Positions 17,230 to 25,970 are shown, counted from the stretch's first letter. The stretch is 64,000 bases of DNA from Paracoccaceae bacterium (GCA_020622085.1 JAHRYM010000001.1:867117-931116), one strand, 5' to 3'. Translations and numbers: made by a program. The notes: a model not told the origin generated them from the letters alone.

Positions 17230-17298
17230 TCCGTTCCCCATTTCGGGTAATCATCGGCAAGTACTTCGAGAACAGAGAATGGAAGCCGGTGGGACGAC

Positions 17299-17709
17299 AT
17301 GCTAAATGAATCCGCGAATTTCTCGGCCCATGTCCGAGCTTTCTCGGTGTTGCTGATCAAGCTTCGGGCGGAACTTGGCCACGACCTCGACAACGTGTTG
17401 ATATTGTCGGTCGTCGCCGAGCGCTACTATGCCGCAATGGAGCGTGCCAACGTCGCCGATGTGGATGGCGTCAGCCTGCGTCCATCCGCTGAGGAGTGCG
17501 GGATCAATGCACATTCGGTGGCACTTTATGCGGAAATCCCGCGCGAGACGGTGCGCCGGAAGATAAAGGCGCTGGTGGCGAAAAGCTGGTTGGAGTGTGA
17601 TGCGAAGGGCAATCTGATGCCGACGTTGCACGCGGCGGAAGACTTTGCAGACGCCACGGTTGCGACCTTGAACTACCTACGCGCGGTGACGCCGCAGAAA
17701 CGAGATTGA
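17299..17709 (+). CDS. winged-helix transcriptional regulator, unassigned family
   Basis: A 136-residue protein with a C-terminal-half helix-turn-helix: NAHSVALYAEIPRETVRR, then KIKALVAKSWLECD and a wing-like GNLMP. The first half (FSVLLIKLRAELGHDLDN) is helical and probably forms the dimer. It starts the rightward operon with the HlyD and DUF2955 genes, separated from HlyD by 12 bases, and is probably their repressor. The nested repeat at 17190-17229 is a candidate operator. A Crp- or MarR-like relation is possible but not proven. Confidence 0.7.
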   Translation: MLNESANFSAHVRAFSVLLIKLRAELGHDLDNVLILSVVAERYYAAMERANVADVDGVSLRPSAEECGINAHSVALYAEIPRETVRRKIKALVAKSWLECDAKGNLMPTLHAAEDFADATVATLNYLRAVTPQKRD

Positions 17710-17721
17710 AGAGGAGCCAGC

Positions 17722-18816
17722 ATGGCGCACCCGACCGAACAGCCCAAGCGGCGCAACCCGGCGAGACTGGTCGCGATCGTGGTAATCGTGATCCTTCTCG
17801 TGCTCGTTGTTCTCTATGCGCTCAGCGACCGGATGGCGCCTTCATCGTCGCGCGGCATCGTTTCGGCCCATGTAGTCCAGATCGCACCGCGCGTGTCCGG
17901 CGAGGTGACGCAGGTGATGGTCGAGGACGATGCCCTGGTGCATGCGGGCGACCCGCTCTTTTCGATGGATGCGCGCCCATTCGAGCTGGCGGTGAAGCAG
18001 GCCGAGGCAAGGCTTGCGACGGCCACTCAGGAGGTCAACGCCTCCAGCGCGTCGCTGGTGGCGGCGCAGGCGGCGGTGACGCAGGCGCGAACCAATCTCG
18101 ACTCCGTGCGTGCCGACGCCGACAGGACCCTTCGGCTGGAGGAGCGCGGGATCGCCAGCAGGGCACTGGGCGACGCGGCACGCGCACAGGTGGCCGATGC
18201 CGAGGCACGATTGAAGACTGCCGAGGCCAATCTGGAAAGCGCGCGCGCTCAGCTTGGTCCTGAGGGTCGCGACAATCCCGCCATTCTTGCCGCCGAGGCG
18301 CAACTGGAACAGGCGCAATACGACCTGGCCTCGACGACGGTGACAGCGCCGCATTTCGGGGTCGTCACGAACGTAACGCTGTCTGAGGGCCAGTTCATCG
18401 GCGCAGGCAACCCGGCACTGACCTTCATCGATGCCGACGCCGCCTGGGTCACCGTCGACCTGCGTGAGAACCAGTTGCAGGATGTGGAACCCGGCGATCC
18501 CGCGCATTTGCTTTTCGATGCGGTGCCAGGGCGGATCTTCGATGGCCGCGTGCAGAGCATCGCCTGGGGCATCAACCCCGGTCGCACCACGCAGGGCGGG
18601 CTGGTGGAGAACCAGCCCAGCAACCGATGGTTCGAACCTGCCCGGCGCATCCCGGTGCGGATCGAGGTGGCCGGCGGCATGGACGAATGGCCGCGCCAGG
18701 TGCGTGTCGGCGGCAAGGTTCATGCGGTGATCTTCGCGGACGGCACCGGCAATCCGATCGCCTGGATCGCGGGCGGGCTTCAACGGCTACGGTCATGGAC
18801 CAGCTACCTGCACTGA
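17722..18816 (+). CDS. HlyD/EmrA-type periplasmic adaptor protein
   Basis: A 364-residue membrane fusion protein. One N-terminal helix (LVAIVVIVILLVLVVLYA) anchors it in the inner membrane. A split lipoyl domain follows (IAPRVSGEVTQVMVEDD and YDLASTTVTAPHFGVVT) around an alpha-helical hairpin of about 110 residues, then a beta-barrel region with DAAWVTVDLRENQL. Such proteins connect an inner membrane pump to the outer membrane. The partner here is the DUF2955 protein encoded ten bases downstream. No outer membrane channel is encoded nearby. Confidence 0.9.
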   Translation: MAHPTEQPKRRNPARLVAIVVIVILLVLVVLYALSDRMAPSSSRGIVSAHVVQIAPRVSGEVTQVMVEDDALVHAGDPLFSMDARPFELAVKQAEARLATATQEVNASSASLVAAQAAVTQARTNLDSVRADADRTLRLEERGIASRALGDAARAQVADAEARLKTAEANLESARAQLGPEGRDNPAILAAEAQLEQAQYDLASTTVTAPHFGVVTNVTLSEGQFIGAGNPALTFIDADAAWVTVDLRENQLQDVEPGDPAHLLFDAVPGRIFDGRVQSIAWGINPGRTTQGGLVENQPSNRWFEPARRIPVRIEVAGGMDEWPRQVRVGGKVHAVIFADGTGNPIAWIAGGLQRLRSWTSYLH

Positions 18817-18826
18817 GGCGTGCGAA

Positions 18827-19846
18827 ATGTATGTGACCCCGCGCCCCGACGTGAACGATGATCCGCTTTTCGCGGTGCGCCTCGCGCTGGTCGGCATGTT
18901 GTCCTACGCGGCGATCCCGCTGATCGACCCGGTCCTGCCGCCGATCATCGCGGCGCTGCCGGTCGGCATCATCGGCGCGCAGCGCAAGGCCTTCAACATC
19001 GGTAAGGCAATCGGCGGGCCAGTGGCCATGATCGTGCTGACCGCGGTGATGACATGGGCCGTGGAATGGCTGCGGCCGATGCCTCTGGTCTATGTCGGAT
19101 CCATGTGGCTGGCCTATTTCGCGGGTTTCCTGATGATCCTGCGCACCGGAGCGCAGGCCGGAATGCTGATCGTCATTGTCACCGTGCTGATGTCGGTGAT
19201 GGGGATGCATGGCAGCGCCATCGTCGAGACGATGCGCGACGGGTTCTTTCAGGCATCGCTGGTCGCATTGGTGCTGGCCCCGCTGGTCTACCTGCTGCTT
19301 CCCCCGCGCACTGGAGAGCAGCATGTGGACGACCCGCAGCCCGGCAGCGGCAACGCCATCGTGGGCGCGGCGATCCGGGCGACGGTGCTGCTCGGCCTCA
19401 GCTTCTGGCTCTACGCAGTGATGCAACCGTCGGACATGATCATGGCCGTCATCGCCGCGATGGTGCTGGTCTTCCCCACGCGCCAGGCGGTGTTCTTCGA
19501 GGCGAGCCAGCGGATCCGCGCCACCTTCTATGGCAGTCTCATGGGCGCTTGGGTGCTGGCGCTCTTCACGCTGTCGCCGCATCTGCCGGTCCTGCTGGCG
19601 ATGATCTTCCTTGCCTGCCTGTGGCTGGCCAGTCTCATGCTCAGCGGCCAGCATCCCAGCAACGTTTATCAGTATTCAATATCGGTGGGCCTGTCGCTGA
19701 TCGCCGGGGCGCTCAGCACGCAGGATCCGTCCTATGCCACCTTCACCCGCATCGTGCTGACGCTGACCGGCGCACTCAGTGCCGCCGTCGCGGTCGCGCT
19801 GCTCGACGCGCTGACCGGTTGGCGCGCGGACGCGCGGCTCCCGTAG
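18827..19846 (+). CDS. DUF2955 family membrane transporter (FUSC/AaeB-like)
   Basis: A 339-residue inner membrane protein with two blocks of helices separated by a charged stretch (LPPRTGEQHVDDPQPGSG, about residues 160-178), a layout like the aromatic acid exporter AaeB/FUSC group. It lies directly after the HlyD-type adaptor and probably forms a small-molecule efflux pump with it. Substrate unknown. Confidence 0.82.
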   Translation: MYVTPRPDVNDDPLFAVRLALVGMLSYAAIPLIDPVLPPIIAALPVGIIGAQRKAFNIGKAIGGPVAMIVLTAVMTWAVEWLRPMPLVYVGSMWLAYFAGFLMILRTGAQAGMLIVIVTVLMSVMGMHGSAIVETMRDGFFQASLVALVLAPLVYLLLPPRTGEQHVDDPQPGSGNAIVGAAIRATVLLGLSFWLYAVMQPSDMIMAVIAAMVLVFPTRQAVFFEASQRIRATFYGSLMGAWVLALFTLSPHLPVLLAMIFLACLWLASLMLSGQHPSNVYQYSISVGLSLIAGALSTQDPSYATFTRIVLTLTGALSAAVAVALLDALTGWRADARLP

Positions 19847-19877
19847 AAAACTCAAGAATGGAAGCGATAACTCCACC

Positions 19878-19985
19878 TTGACCCGCATCATCCTCGCTGC
19901 AATCGTGCTCCTGTTCGGGACCGCCCTGGTCGCGGGCGGCGACTGGCCCATCTCGCTTGGGGGAACGTGGCTTCGCGAAAATTGA
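19878..19985 (+). pseudogene. possible remnant of a membrane quinoprotein dehydrogenase N-terminus
   Basis: A 35-codon frame from a TTG encodes one hydrophobic helix (ILAAIVLLFGTALVAGG) followed by DWPISLGGTWL. The GG-x-W-x3-LGG-x-W pattern resembles the first membrane segment of PQQ glucose dehydrogenase. The frame then stops. No start with a good ribosome binding site is present, so it is best read as a remnant or a chance small membrane peptide. Confidence 0.3.
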
Positions 19986-20007
19986 GCGCTCGCAGGGGCA
20001 GGATCCA

Positions 20008-21114
20008 ATGATGATGACGATCCTCAAGGTGGTCCTCGCAATTGCGGTCATCGTCGCTCTGGCCATCGTCGCCGCGCGGGTTCTCTTTGCACTGCCAGCG
20101 GTCGAGGATCGGGCCGACTCGCTGGCGCTGCCTCCACCGGACGCGTCTTCGCTGACCGACGCGGTGGTGCATCATGTGATCCAGCACCCTGGCCGCACCG
20201 GCGTGGCGCCGCTGCGCAACGGAGGCGATGCCTTCGCCGCAAGGATCATTCTGGCGGATGCAGCGGTCTCGTCAATCGATGCCCAATATTACATCTGGCA
20301 CGACGACTTGACCGGATCACTGCTGCTCGATGACTTGAAACGCGCCGCCGATCGTGGCGTGCGGGTCCGTCTGTTGCTGGATGACAATGGCACCTCGGGT
20401 CTCGATCCGCAGCTCGCCCAGCTCGATTCGCACAAGAACGCCGAGGTCCGCCTCTACAACCCGTTCAATCTGCGCCGCTTCAAGTTGCTTTCCTACAGCT
20501 TCGACTTCCTCCGGTTGAACCGGCGGATGCACAACAAGTCCTTCACCGTCGATGGCGCCGCCACGATCCTCGGTGGGCGCAACGTCGGCGACGAATATTT
20601 CGACACCGGCCCGACGGCCCTTTACGTCGATCTCGACGTGTTGGCCGTAGGGCGAGTCGTTCCCGAGGTCGCCGCCGATTTCGATCGTTACTGGGCGGCC
20701 GAGGCCGCTCACCCAGCAGAACCCATCGTCGGTCCCGCGCCGGAGGGCGATCCGATCGGCAACAGCGTGCGGCGGTACGAGGTCGAGCCTCAACTGACCG
20801 AGTATCGGAAACTGCTGGCAGGTTCGGATCTGGTGGCAGACCTGAGCCGCGGAGAGCTCGATCTGGAATGGACGAAGGTCGTGCTGGTCAGCGACGATCC
20901 CATAAAGGGCATGGGCGCCGTCCCGCGCGAGGATCTTCTGGCCAGCCGTCTGACGCAGGCCGTGGGCGAGATCGAGACGCGGTTCGACGGAATCTCGCCC
21001 TATTTCGTGCCCGGTGCCACAGGCGTCGATGCCTTCGCCACGCTGGAGAGCCGCGGGGTTGCGGTACGGATACTGGACCTGTCGCGGTTTAGTGCCGCTC
21101 CTTTGATCACATAA
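20008..21114 (+). pseudogene. phospholipase D/cardiolipin synthase C-like gene truncated by IS3
   Basis: The 368 codons begin with a membrane helix (ILKVVLAIAVIVALAIVA) and continue through the PLD-family segment IDAQYYIWHDD and LLLDDNGTSGLD. The first HKD motif is present as MHNKSFTVDG followed by GGRNVGDEYFD. The second HKD motif, which family members need because the two together form the active site, is missing: homology ends near VAVRIL (about 21075) and the last residues derive from IS3 sequence. The ATG at 20008 follows a GGGGCAGGA site. Full-length relatives have roughly 470-510 residues. Confidence 0.85.
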
Positions 21115-21129
21115 TGTGCAGCAAAGGAG
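21098..21129 (+). promoter_or_regulatory. hairpin covering the orfA ribosome binding site
   Basis: CTCCTTTG (21098-21105) pairs with CAAAGGAG (21122-21129), and inside it CACA and TGTG pair around TAA. The AAAGGAG site of orfA is within the right arm. Such structures in IS elements hide the start from transcripts entering from outside. Confidence 0.65.
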
Positions 21130-21136
21130 ATGAACC

Positions 21137-21412
21137 ATGGGCACAGGCAGGACGGATGAATTTCGCAAGGATGCGGTGCGGATCGCGCTGACCAGTGGGC
21201 TTTCGCGGCGTCGAGTTGCGGATGATCTGGGGGTCGGCTTGTCGACCTTGAACAAGTGGGTGAACGCACACCGGGACACGGATGTCGTCTCGGTCGAGGA
21301 TCGCGAGCTGGCGCGAGAGAATGAACGGCTTCGGCGCGAGATCCGTATCCTCAAGGAGGAGAGGGACATCCTAAAAAAAGCCACCCAGTTCTTCGCGAGC
21401 CTAAAGCCGTGA
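21137..21412 (+). CDS. IS3-family transposase OrfA
   Basis: A 91-residue protein with the N-terminal helix-turn-helix of IS3 OrfA (DEFRKDAVRIALTSG, RRVADDLGVGLSTLNKWV) and a leucine-zipper-like tail (ENERLRREIRILKEERDIL). A run of seven A followed by G at 21373-21380 is the usual slippery site for the minus-one frameshift that makes OrfAB. OrfB is truncated, so transposition is not expected from this copy. Confidence 0.9.
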   Translation: MGTGRTDEFRKDAVRIALTSGLSRRRVADDLGVGLSTLNKWVNAHRDTDVVSVEDRELARENERLRREIRILKEERDILKKATQFFASLKP

Positions 21413-21489
21413 GGTTTCGGTTCGTCGAAGAGCAACGAGGGGCTTTCCCGGTCGACCGGCTGTGCCGTGTGATGAATGTCAGCCCGCGC
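21409..21489 (+). pseudogene. truncated IS3 OrfB
   Basis: A GTG at 21409 overlaps the orfA stop (GTGA) and begins RFRFVEEQRGAFPVDRLC followed by RVMNVSPR, the start of IS3-type OrfB. The integrase core with the DDE residues is absent; after 21489 the frame reads unrelated sequence to a stop at 21594. Confidence 0.8.
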
Positions 21490-21559
21490 GATCGTATCCA
21501 CCCGCTTCATCCCTCCCTCCGTTCGCTGCCTCGCAACGAACGGTCTGACAGAACGTCAG

Positions 21560-21615
21560 GGGGGTCAAAATTGGACGCCGATACCCCGCCTTAGGGGGTC
21601 AAAATTGCACGCCGA
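21560..21615 (+). repeat. IS21-type terminal repeats
   Basis: GGGGGTCAAAATTG occurs at 21560-21573 and again at 21594-21607, each followed by a near-identical ACGCCGA. Spaced copies of this motif are characteristic of IS21-family ends, as I recall them. The istA and istB genes are not present, so this is an end fragment. Confidence 0.65.
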
Positions 21616-21616
21616 A

Positions 21617-21843
21617 ACACAAACGGCCTGCGATTTCACCGAAATCCGCAGCGCTGGCCCGTCGGCGGGTTCGGCGACAACATCATGGCCCGGCCAGTTG
21701 TCGGGCTCCTACAGTGCCGGAATGCCGGCAAGCGTCAGTTCTACAGCGATCAGCATCTCGCAGGCGTCCCCCATCTGCTTCGAGGCGAAGCTGCGCGCCG
21801 GCCATGCTTCTCTCTGGGCTTGGTCCGGCAGGTCGTTCGTCAT
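21617..21843 (-). pseudogene. remnant of a nuclease-like protein gene with internal stop
   Basis: Reading leftward from the ATG at 21843, 44 codons (including QMGDACEMLIAVELTLAGIP) end at a TAG at 21709-21711. The same frame continues with PDNWPGHDVVAEPADGPA and RISVKSQ before it meets the IS21-like end. The sequence resembles small proteins with a PD-(D/E)XK-like core, where a D and an ExK-type SVKS would be catalytic. One nonsense change plus truncation makes it inactive. The family call is tentative. Confidence 0.5.
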
Positions 21844-21865
21844 CGTCGTTCCACTCTATGGGAGC

Positions 21866-22789
21866 TTAGCTGCCGATCCGTGACAGGTCGAAATGCGTGG
21901 TCTGATAGATTTCGTTGATCCAGTTGCCGTAAAGCAGGTGGGCATGGCTGCGCCAGCGGTTCACGGGCGGGCGTGCGGGATCATCGTCGGGGTAGTAGTT
22001 GCGGGGAATGTTGATCGGCGTGCCGTTGGCAACGTCACGGTCATATTCCTGCTTCAGGGTGTCACTGTCGTATTCGAAGTGATTGAAGACATAAAGCGCC
22101 CGCCGCCCCGGATCCTCGACCAGACAGGGGCCGACCTCCTGGCTGCCCAGAAGGATCCGCAGGCCGGAAACCGCCTCGATCTCGGACTTGCGCATTTCCG
22201 TCCAGCGCGAGACGGGAACGACGAAATCATCCGAGAATCCGCGCAGATAGGGCGAGGAATGGGCAAGGTTTTCATGGCGGAAACAGCCGAAGGCCTTGTG
22301 GTCAAGGATGTGCTTCGGCACGCCGTGGAAATGATTGATCATCGCCATGCCGCCCCAGCAGACGCCGAATGTCGAATGGACATGGGTTTGCGTCCAGTCC
22401 ATCACGCGGCACAGCTCGTCCCAGTAGGTGACCTCGGTGAAGTCCAGATGTTCGATCGGGGCGCCGGTGATGATCAGGCCGTCGAACTTCTCGCCGGTCG
22501 CCGCGACCTCGGCGAAAGAGCGGTAGAAGGTCGCCATGTGTTCGGCGGCGGTGTTGCGGGTTTCGTGATCGGTCATGCGGATCAACTGGAAGTCGATCTG
22601 GAGCGGCGTCGATCCGATCAGGCGCGCGAACTGGTTTTCGGTCTGGATCTTCTTCGGCATCAGGTTCAGGAGCCCGATGCGCAAGGGCCGGATGTCCTGG
22701 TGCGCGGCGCGGTCCGGCGTCATCACCATCACGCCTTCCTTTGAAAGCACGTCAAAGGCGGGAAGCGTGGAGGGCAGGGTGATCGGCAT
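21866..22789 (-). CDS. metA: homoserine O-acetyltransferase, MetA type
   Basis: A 307-residue enzyme of methionine synthesis that acylates homoserine. The nucleophile is C143 in FGVCWGGMA, with the histidine in VFNHFEYD and the glutamate in NWINEIYQ completing the triad. At the acyl-CoA selectivity position the protein has glutamate ([10 protein letters not shown]), which in characterised MetA proteins goes with acetyl-CoA; glycine there goes with succinyl-CoA. The ATG at 22789 begins the family N-terminus MPITLPS; the frame is open further upstream without homology. The preceding gene ends 40 bases upstream. I found no SAM-II riboswitch in that gap. Confidence 0.95.
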   Translation of the reverse strand: MPITLPSTLPAFDVLSKEGVMVMTPDRAAHQDIRPLRIGLLNLMPKKIQTENQFARLIGSTPLQIDFQLIRMTDHETRNTAAEHMATFYRSFAEVAATGEKFDGLIITGAPIEHLDFTEVTYWDELCRVMDWTQTHVHSTFGVCWGGMAMINHFHGVPKHILDHKAFGCFRHENLAHSSPYLRGFSDDFVVPVSRWTEMRKSEIEAVSGLRILLGSQEVGPCLVEDPGRRALYVFNHFEYDSDTLKQEYDRDVANGTPINIPRNYYPDDDPARPPVNRWRSHAHLLYGNWINEIYQTTHFDLSRIGS

Positions 22790-22829
22790 GACAGGCTCCG
22801 GTTTACGGAATGCGGAAGATGGGATAGCG

Positions 22830-23693
22830 CTATCGGGCGCGGGCCTCAAGAGTGGCGGCGATCAGATCCTCGAAATCGGCGACGGAACGGACGCGGGCCA
22901 CATCCTCGGCGGTGATGGTCAGTCCCCAGTTCCGCGCCATCGCCTCATAGCGGGGCTGGCGATGGGCCAGCGCACGGGCATAGGTCCAGCGCACGAAGGC
23001 ATCGGGATCGATCTTGTCGGGGGCGGTGCCGGTCAGGGCAAGGTATTCCGCCCAGGCGGCGTGCAGGAATTCGGGCTGGTAATACATCGGCTTCGGCGCG
23101 CGGTCGAAGCGGCGGATCAGTTCGGCGGTATGCGCCTCGGACCCCTTGATCCAGACCATGAGCAGATTTTCCGACAGGGGCTTCAGGATCGGATCGTTCG
23201 GGTCTTCGGGGTCCACGACCTCGCAGATGGAGCCGCCGCTGTCGCAGACGAAGTGATCGTAGCCGTAAAGGTCATGCGCGCGCTCGATGAAGGGCATCGT
23301 GTCCAGAAGTGCTGCGATCTCGGCGGCGCGGTGCTGGGTCTGGCGGCGCATGTATTCGTCGAAGGGCAGGCCAAGACGCGCCGGATCGCCGGGCTTTCCC
23401 ATGTAGGTCGAAAGGGGGGCGAGGTTGTCGAAGGTGATGTTGGATGCGATGTAGACGCTGTCGGTCATCAGAAGCTCGCGCAGAAGCGGAACCTTCATCG
23501 CCTCGCGCTTGAAGTTGTCGGCGATGTGTTCGCCCATGTAGCGGGTGCCGATCCGGTAATCGACCGAATAGTGGAACCATCCGCCCGACCGCAGCAGGTT
23601 CGAGATGGTGGTCTTGCCCAGGCCAGACATCCCGAACAGGAGCACCTTCTTGCGGTCCGCGCCGCGCCAGTCTGCTGCCGTGGGATAGATCAT
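22830..23693 (-). CDS. P-loop ATPase/kinase-like protein, unknown function
   Basis: A 287-residue protein with Walker [12 protein letters not shown] at about residues 21-31, followed by [15 protein letters not shown] and a [12 protein letters not shown] segment that may hold the Walker B acid. It looks like a nucleotide kinase-like fold with extra C-terminal helices. It is transcribed just ahead of metA, 40 bases apart. I recall this type from Rhodobacterales genomes without a known role. Confidence 0.75.
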   Translation of the reverse strand: MIYPTAADWRGADRKKVLLFGMSGLGKTTISNLLRSGGWFHYSVDYRIGTRYMGEHIADNFKREAMKVPLLRELLMTDSVYIASNITFDNLAPLSTYMGKPGDPARLGLPFDEYMRRQTQHRAAEIAALLDTMPFIERAHDLYGYDHFVCDSGGSICEVVDPEDPNDPILKPLSENLLMVWIKGSEAHTAELIRRFDRAPKPMYYQPEFLHAAWAEYLALTGTAPDKIDPDAFVRWTYARALAHRQPRYEAMARNWGLTITAEDVARVRSVADFEDLIAATLEARAR

Positions 23694-23794
23694 GGTCCTG
23701 CCTTCCGAAACATCCGGCCCGAGGGTTAGCGCGCCCCGCGCCGGTTTACACGCGGATTCTGCGGGTGATCGGGACGGGGCCGGAAAAGCAGGCA

Positions 23795-23813
23795 GCCGCC
23801 GGGGGCCGGCGGC
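23795..23813 (-). terminator. stem-loop after the FadL-like gene
   Basis: GCCGCCGG (23795-23802) and CCGGCGGC (23806-23813) form a perfect 8-bp stem with a GGG loop. Reading leftward, a short TTTT follows after about eight bases, so termination may be inefficient. Confidence 0.45.
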
Positions 23814-23836
23814 CGCAAAGGCATCTGGTCCAGACC

Positions 23837-24958
23837 TCAGAATGCGTAGCCGACCTTCAGTCCGAAACCTATCGCATCGTTGTCGCGGAAATCGCTGAAG
23901 GCATGGGTCAGGTCGGATGCCACGCGGGTTGATGTATTGCCCAGTCGGCTGTAGTTCACGCCGGCCGAGACCTTTATGTTGTCCTTGGTATAGGTGACAC
24001 CCACCCCGAGCGAGTCGAGCCCGTCCGTCGGCCCGAGGTTGCCCGAGAAACCGCCGCGCTTGCCTTCATGCGTGTAGGACATTGCCGCGGACCAGTTCTC
24101 GGTGAACTTCCGGCCGATCCCCAGGGTGTAGGTCACGCTGTCCTTGCTGTAGGACACCAGCGGCAGGCCTCCCGACAGCGCCGGCGTGTTGATGTAGACG
24201 TAGGGCGAGATGTCGAAATTGCTCCATTCGCGCCAGCGGACCGAACCGAAGACCAGCGTATCCTCGGCAATGCCGCTCTGGAACTCCAGTGAGACGGATT
24301 GCGGGACCGTGGTTTCGAACGGCAAGTTGTAGGTATTTCCGCCGAGTTCTTCCCGACCATGGAAGTCATGGGTGATATCGGAAAGATAGGTCAGCGCTAC
24401 CCGCATCGCGATTTCCGGTTTTTCATAGGCGACGCCAACCAGATAGCCCAGGTCGGTCTCTTTCGTGGTGGTCATCCGGTAACCGTTGAAGAAGGCGACC
24501 TCACCGGAGGCTTCTTCCAGCTTGAGCCCGCCGTAGACGCTGAAACCGCCATCGAGCCTGTAGCGCAGCATGGCCGTCAGCGCCTTCGAGTCGATCCTGG
24601 CCTGCGTTCCTGTCAGGATTCCGAAAAGATAGGTGGGCGAGGCGTAGTTGATGCTTGCGCCAATGGGCTGGTCGAGCACCACGGCCACGTCGACACGGTC
24701 GTTCACCGCCATCTTCACGCCGAGGCTGATCTGGTTGAAGTGGTTGGCAATGTCCCCCGACGTCCCGCCAGCCGGCACGACGAGGGGCACAACCTGCGTC
24801 CCCGAAACGCTGGGTGAGATGGAACCGAAGCTCAGTTCCGCGTAATTGCCTGTTTCAAAAAGCAGCGCCGGCGAGGTCACGGACCGTTCCACGCCCGCAG
24901 CCATGGCGGTCGTGGTTCCAAGCGCAAGGATGCTGGCGCCGGTCAATATCGTTTTCAT
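23837..24958 (-). CDS. FadL/OmpP1-family outer membrane protein
   Basis: A 373-residue predicted beta-barrel. The signal peptide is MKTILTGASILALGTTTAMA. The mature start AGVERSVTSPALLFETGNYAEL resembles the N-terminal hatch of FadL-like proteins, and the chain ends in aromatic GLKVGYAF as barrel proteins do. FadL proteins import long-chain fatty acids and other hydrophobic compounds. It stands alone between the ATPase and a DMT transporter gene. Confidence 0.85.
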   Translation of the reverse strand: MKTILTGASILALGTTTAMAAGVERSVTSPALLFETGNYAELSFGSISPSVSGTQVVPLVVPAGGTSGDIANHFNQISLGVKMAVNDRVDVAVVLDQPIGASINYASPTYLFGILTGTQARIDSKALTAMLRYRLDGGFSVYGGLKLEEASGEVAFFNGYRMTTTKETDLGYLVGVAYEKPEIAMRVALTYLSDITHDFHGREELGGNTYNLPFETTVPQSVSLEFQSGIAEDTLVFGSVRWREWSNFDISPYVYINTPALSGGLPLVSYSKDSVTYTLGIGRKFTENWSAAMSYTHEGKRGGFSGNLGPTDGLDSLGVGVTYTKDNIKVSAGVNYSRLGNTSTRVASDLTHAFSDFRDNDAIGFGLKVGYAF

Positions 24959-25067
24959 GCGATCTCCTCCCCAGGAGAAACTAGCGAGTGGTTCCCAACG
25001 CTAAGACTGCGGTCCGGCGCTGGTCAATGCGCGGCGGAGCATGATGCGGCATTGCCCCGCATTGCGA

Positions 25068-25970
25068 TCAAGGCTGTTGCATTTGTGCTTGTAGCACCGA
25101 AGTCTTTCGACTTTCTGACCAGATGTTCAGCCAGTTCGCGCCGAAGGTGACGGCACCGCCGATCAGCACCCAGATGTCGGGATTTTCGCTGTAAAGCGCC
25201 ATGCCGACGAGGGCGATCAGTGGCAGGCGCAGGAAATCCATCGGCGTGACGACGGCCGCCGGGGCCAGTGACAGCGCCTTGGTCAGCCCCAGATGGCCGA
25301 TCAACCCGCCAAGCCCGATAGCGACGACCCAGGGAAGCGCGGCCACCGGCGGCACCCCGACCCGGCCATCCAGGCCCGCCCCGATCAGGCCGTAAAGCGC
25401 CTGGAAGGTGACCAGCCAGAACAGGATGCAGGTGATCGTCATGCTGCGGGTCATCCAGCGCGTCATCAGCGCGGCCCCCGCAAAGGACACAGCCGCGCCA
25501 AGCGCCGCCAGAAGCCCGGGCGACAGGCCCTCGGCCCCGAAGGGCCGCGCGACGATCAGGATGCCCGCGAAACCGATCAGGGCCGATACCGCCCGCGTCC
25601 GCGTCAGCCGCTCACCCAGAACGAAAGGCGCGGCCAGCGCCACGATGATCGGATAAGAGAACTCCAGCGCGAAAAGCTGTGCCAGCGGGATCAGCGACAG
25701 CGCCACCAGCCAGAGGTTCTGCCCGGCAAAGTGGATGGCATTGCGCAGGGCATGGATCAAAAGCCGGTCGGTCGACACTTCGGTGATATGGCCGGTGATC
25801 GTGGCCACGCCGGCAACCGCGAAGATGCCGACGACCGAACGCCAGAGCATCACTTCGTAGGTGTCAAGAAACGGATGCAGCGCCCGCCCCGCCACGGCAA
25901 CCATCGTGAAGCCGAGGATCGATCCGACCATCCAGAAGGCGGCCTGAAGGGGGCGGTAGGTCTGTGGCAT
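25068..25970 (-). CDS. DMT-superfamily EamA transporter
   Basis: A 300-residue inner membrane protein with ten predicted helices in two EamA repeats (first repeat around GSILGFTMVAVAGRAL to GFAGILIVARPFG; second from LLAALGAAVSFAGAALMTR). Such proteins export amino acids, nucleobases or metabolites. It lies just downstream of ilvC on the same strand but behind the ilvC terminator, so it is probably a separate unit. Substrate unknown. Confidence 0.85.
   Translation of the reverse strand: MPQTYRPLQAAFWMVGSILGFTMVAVAGRALHPFLDTYEVMLWRSVVGIFAVAGVATITGHITEVSTDRLLIHALRNAIHFAGQNLWLVALSLIPLAQLFALEFSYPIIVALAAPFVLGERLTRTRAVSALIGFAGILIVARPFGAEGLSPGLLAALGAAVSFAGAALMTRWMTRSMTITCILFWLVTFQALYGLIGAGLDGRVGVPPVAALPWVVAIGLGGLIGHLGLTKALSLAPAAVVTPMDFLRLPLIALVGMALYSENPDIWVLIGGAVTFGANWLNIWSESRKTSVLQAQMQQP

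Larger units (their letters stand above)
21084..21489 (+). mobile_element. IS3-family element, left part only
   Basis: The fragment contains the left end, complete orfA and the first codons of orfB. It cuts the phospholipase D gene on its left and ends abruptly near 21489, where orfB homology stops after VMNVSPR. No matching right end is seen. The left boundary is placed approximately from the end of PLD homology. Confidence 0.8.

Noticed and set aside
21849-21857. TTCCACTC near metA also occurs in the 3' end of tRNA-Ser, as if a second attachment site.
   Set aside because: Only eight bases match, and the flanks differ. Integrase att repeats at tRNA genes are normally much longer, so chance cannot be excluded.
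22790-22829. SAM-II riboswitch before metA, common in alphaproteobacteria.
   Set aside because: The 40-base gap is too short and lacks the conserved pseudoknot segments.
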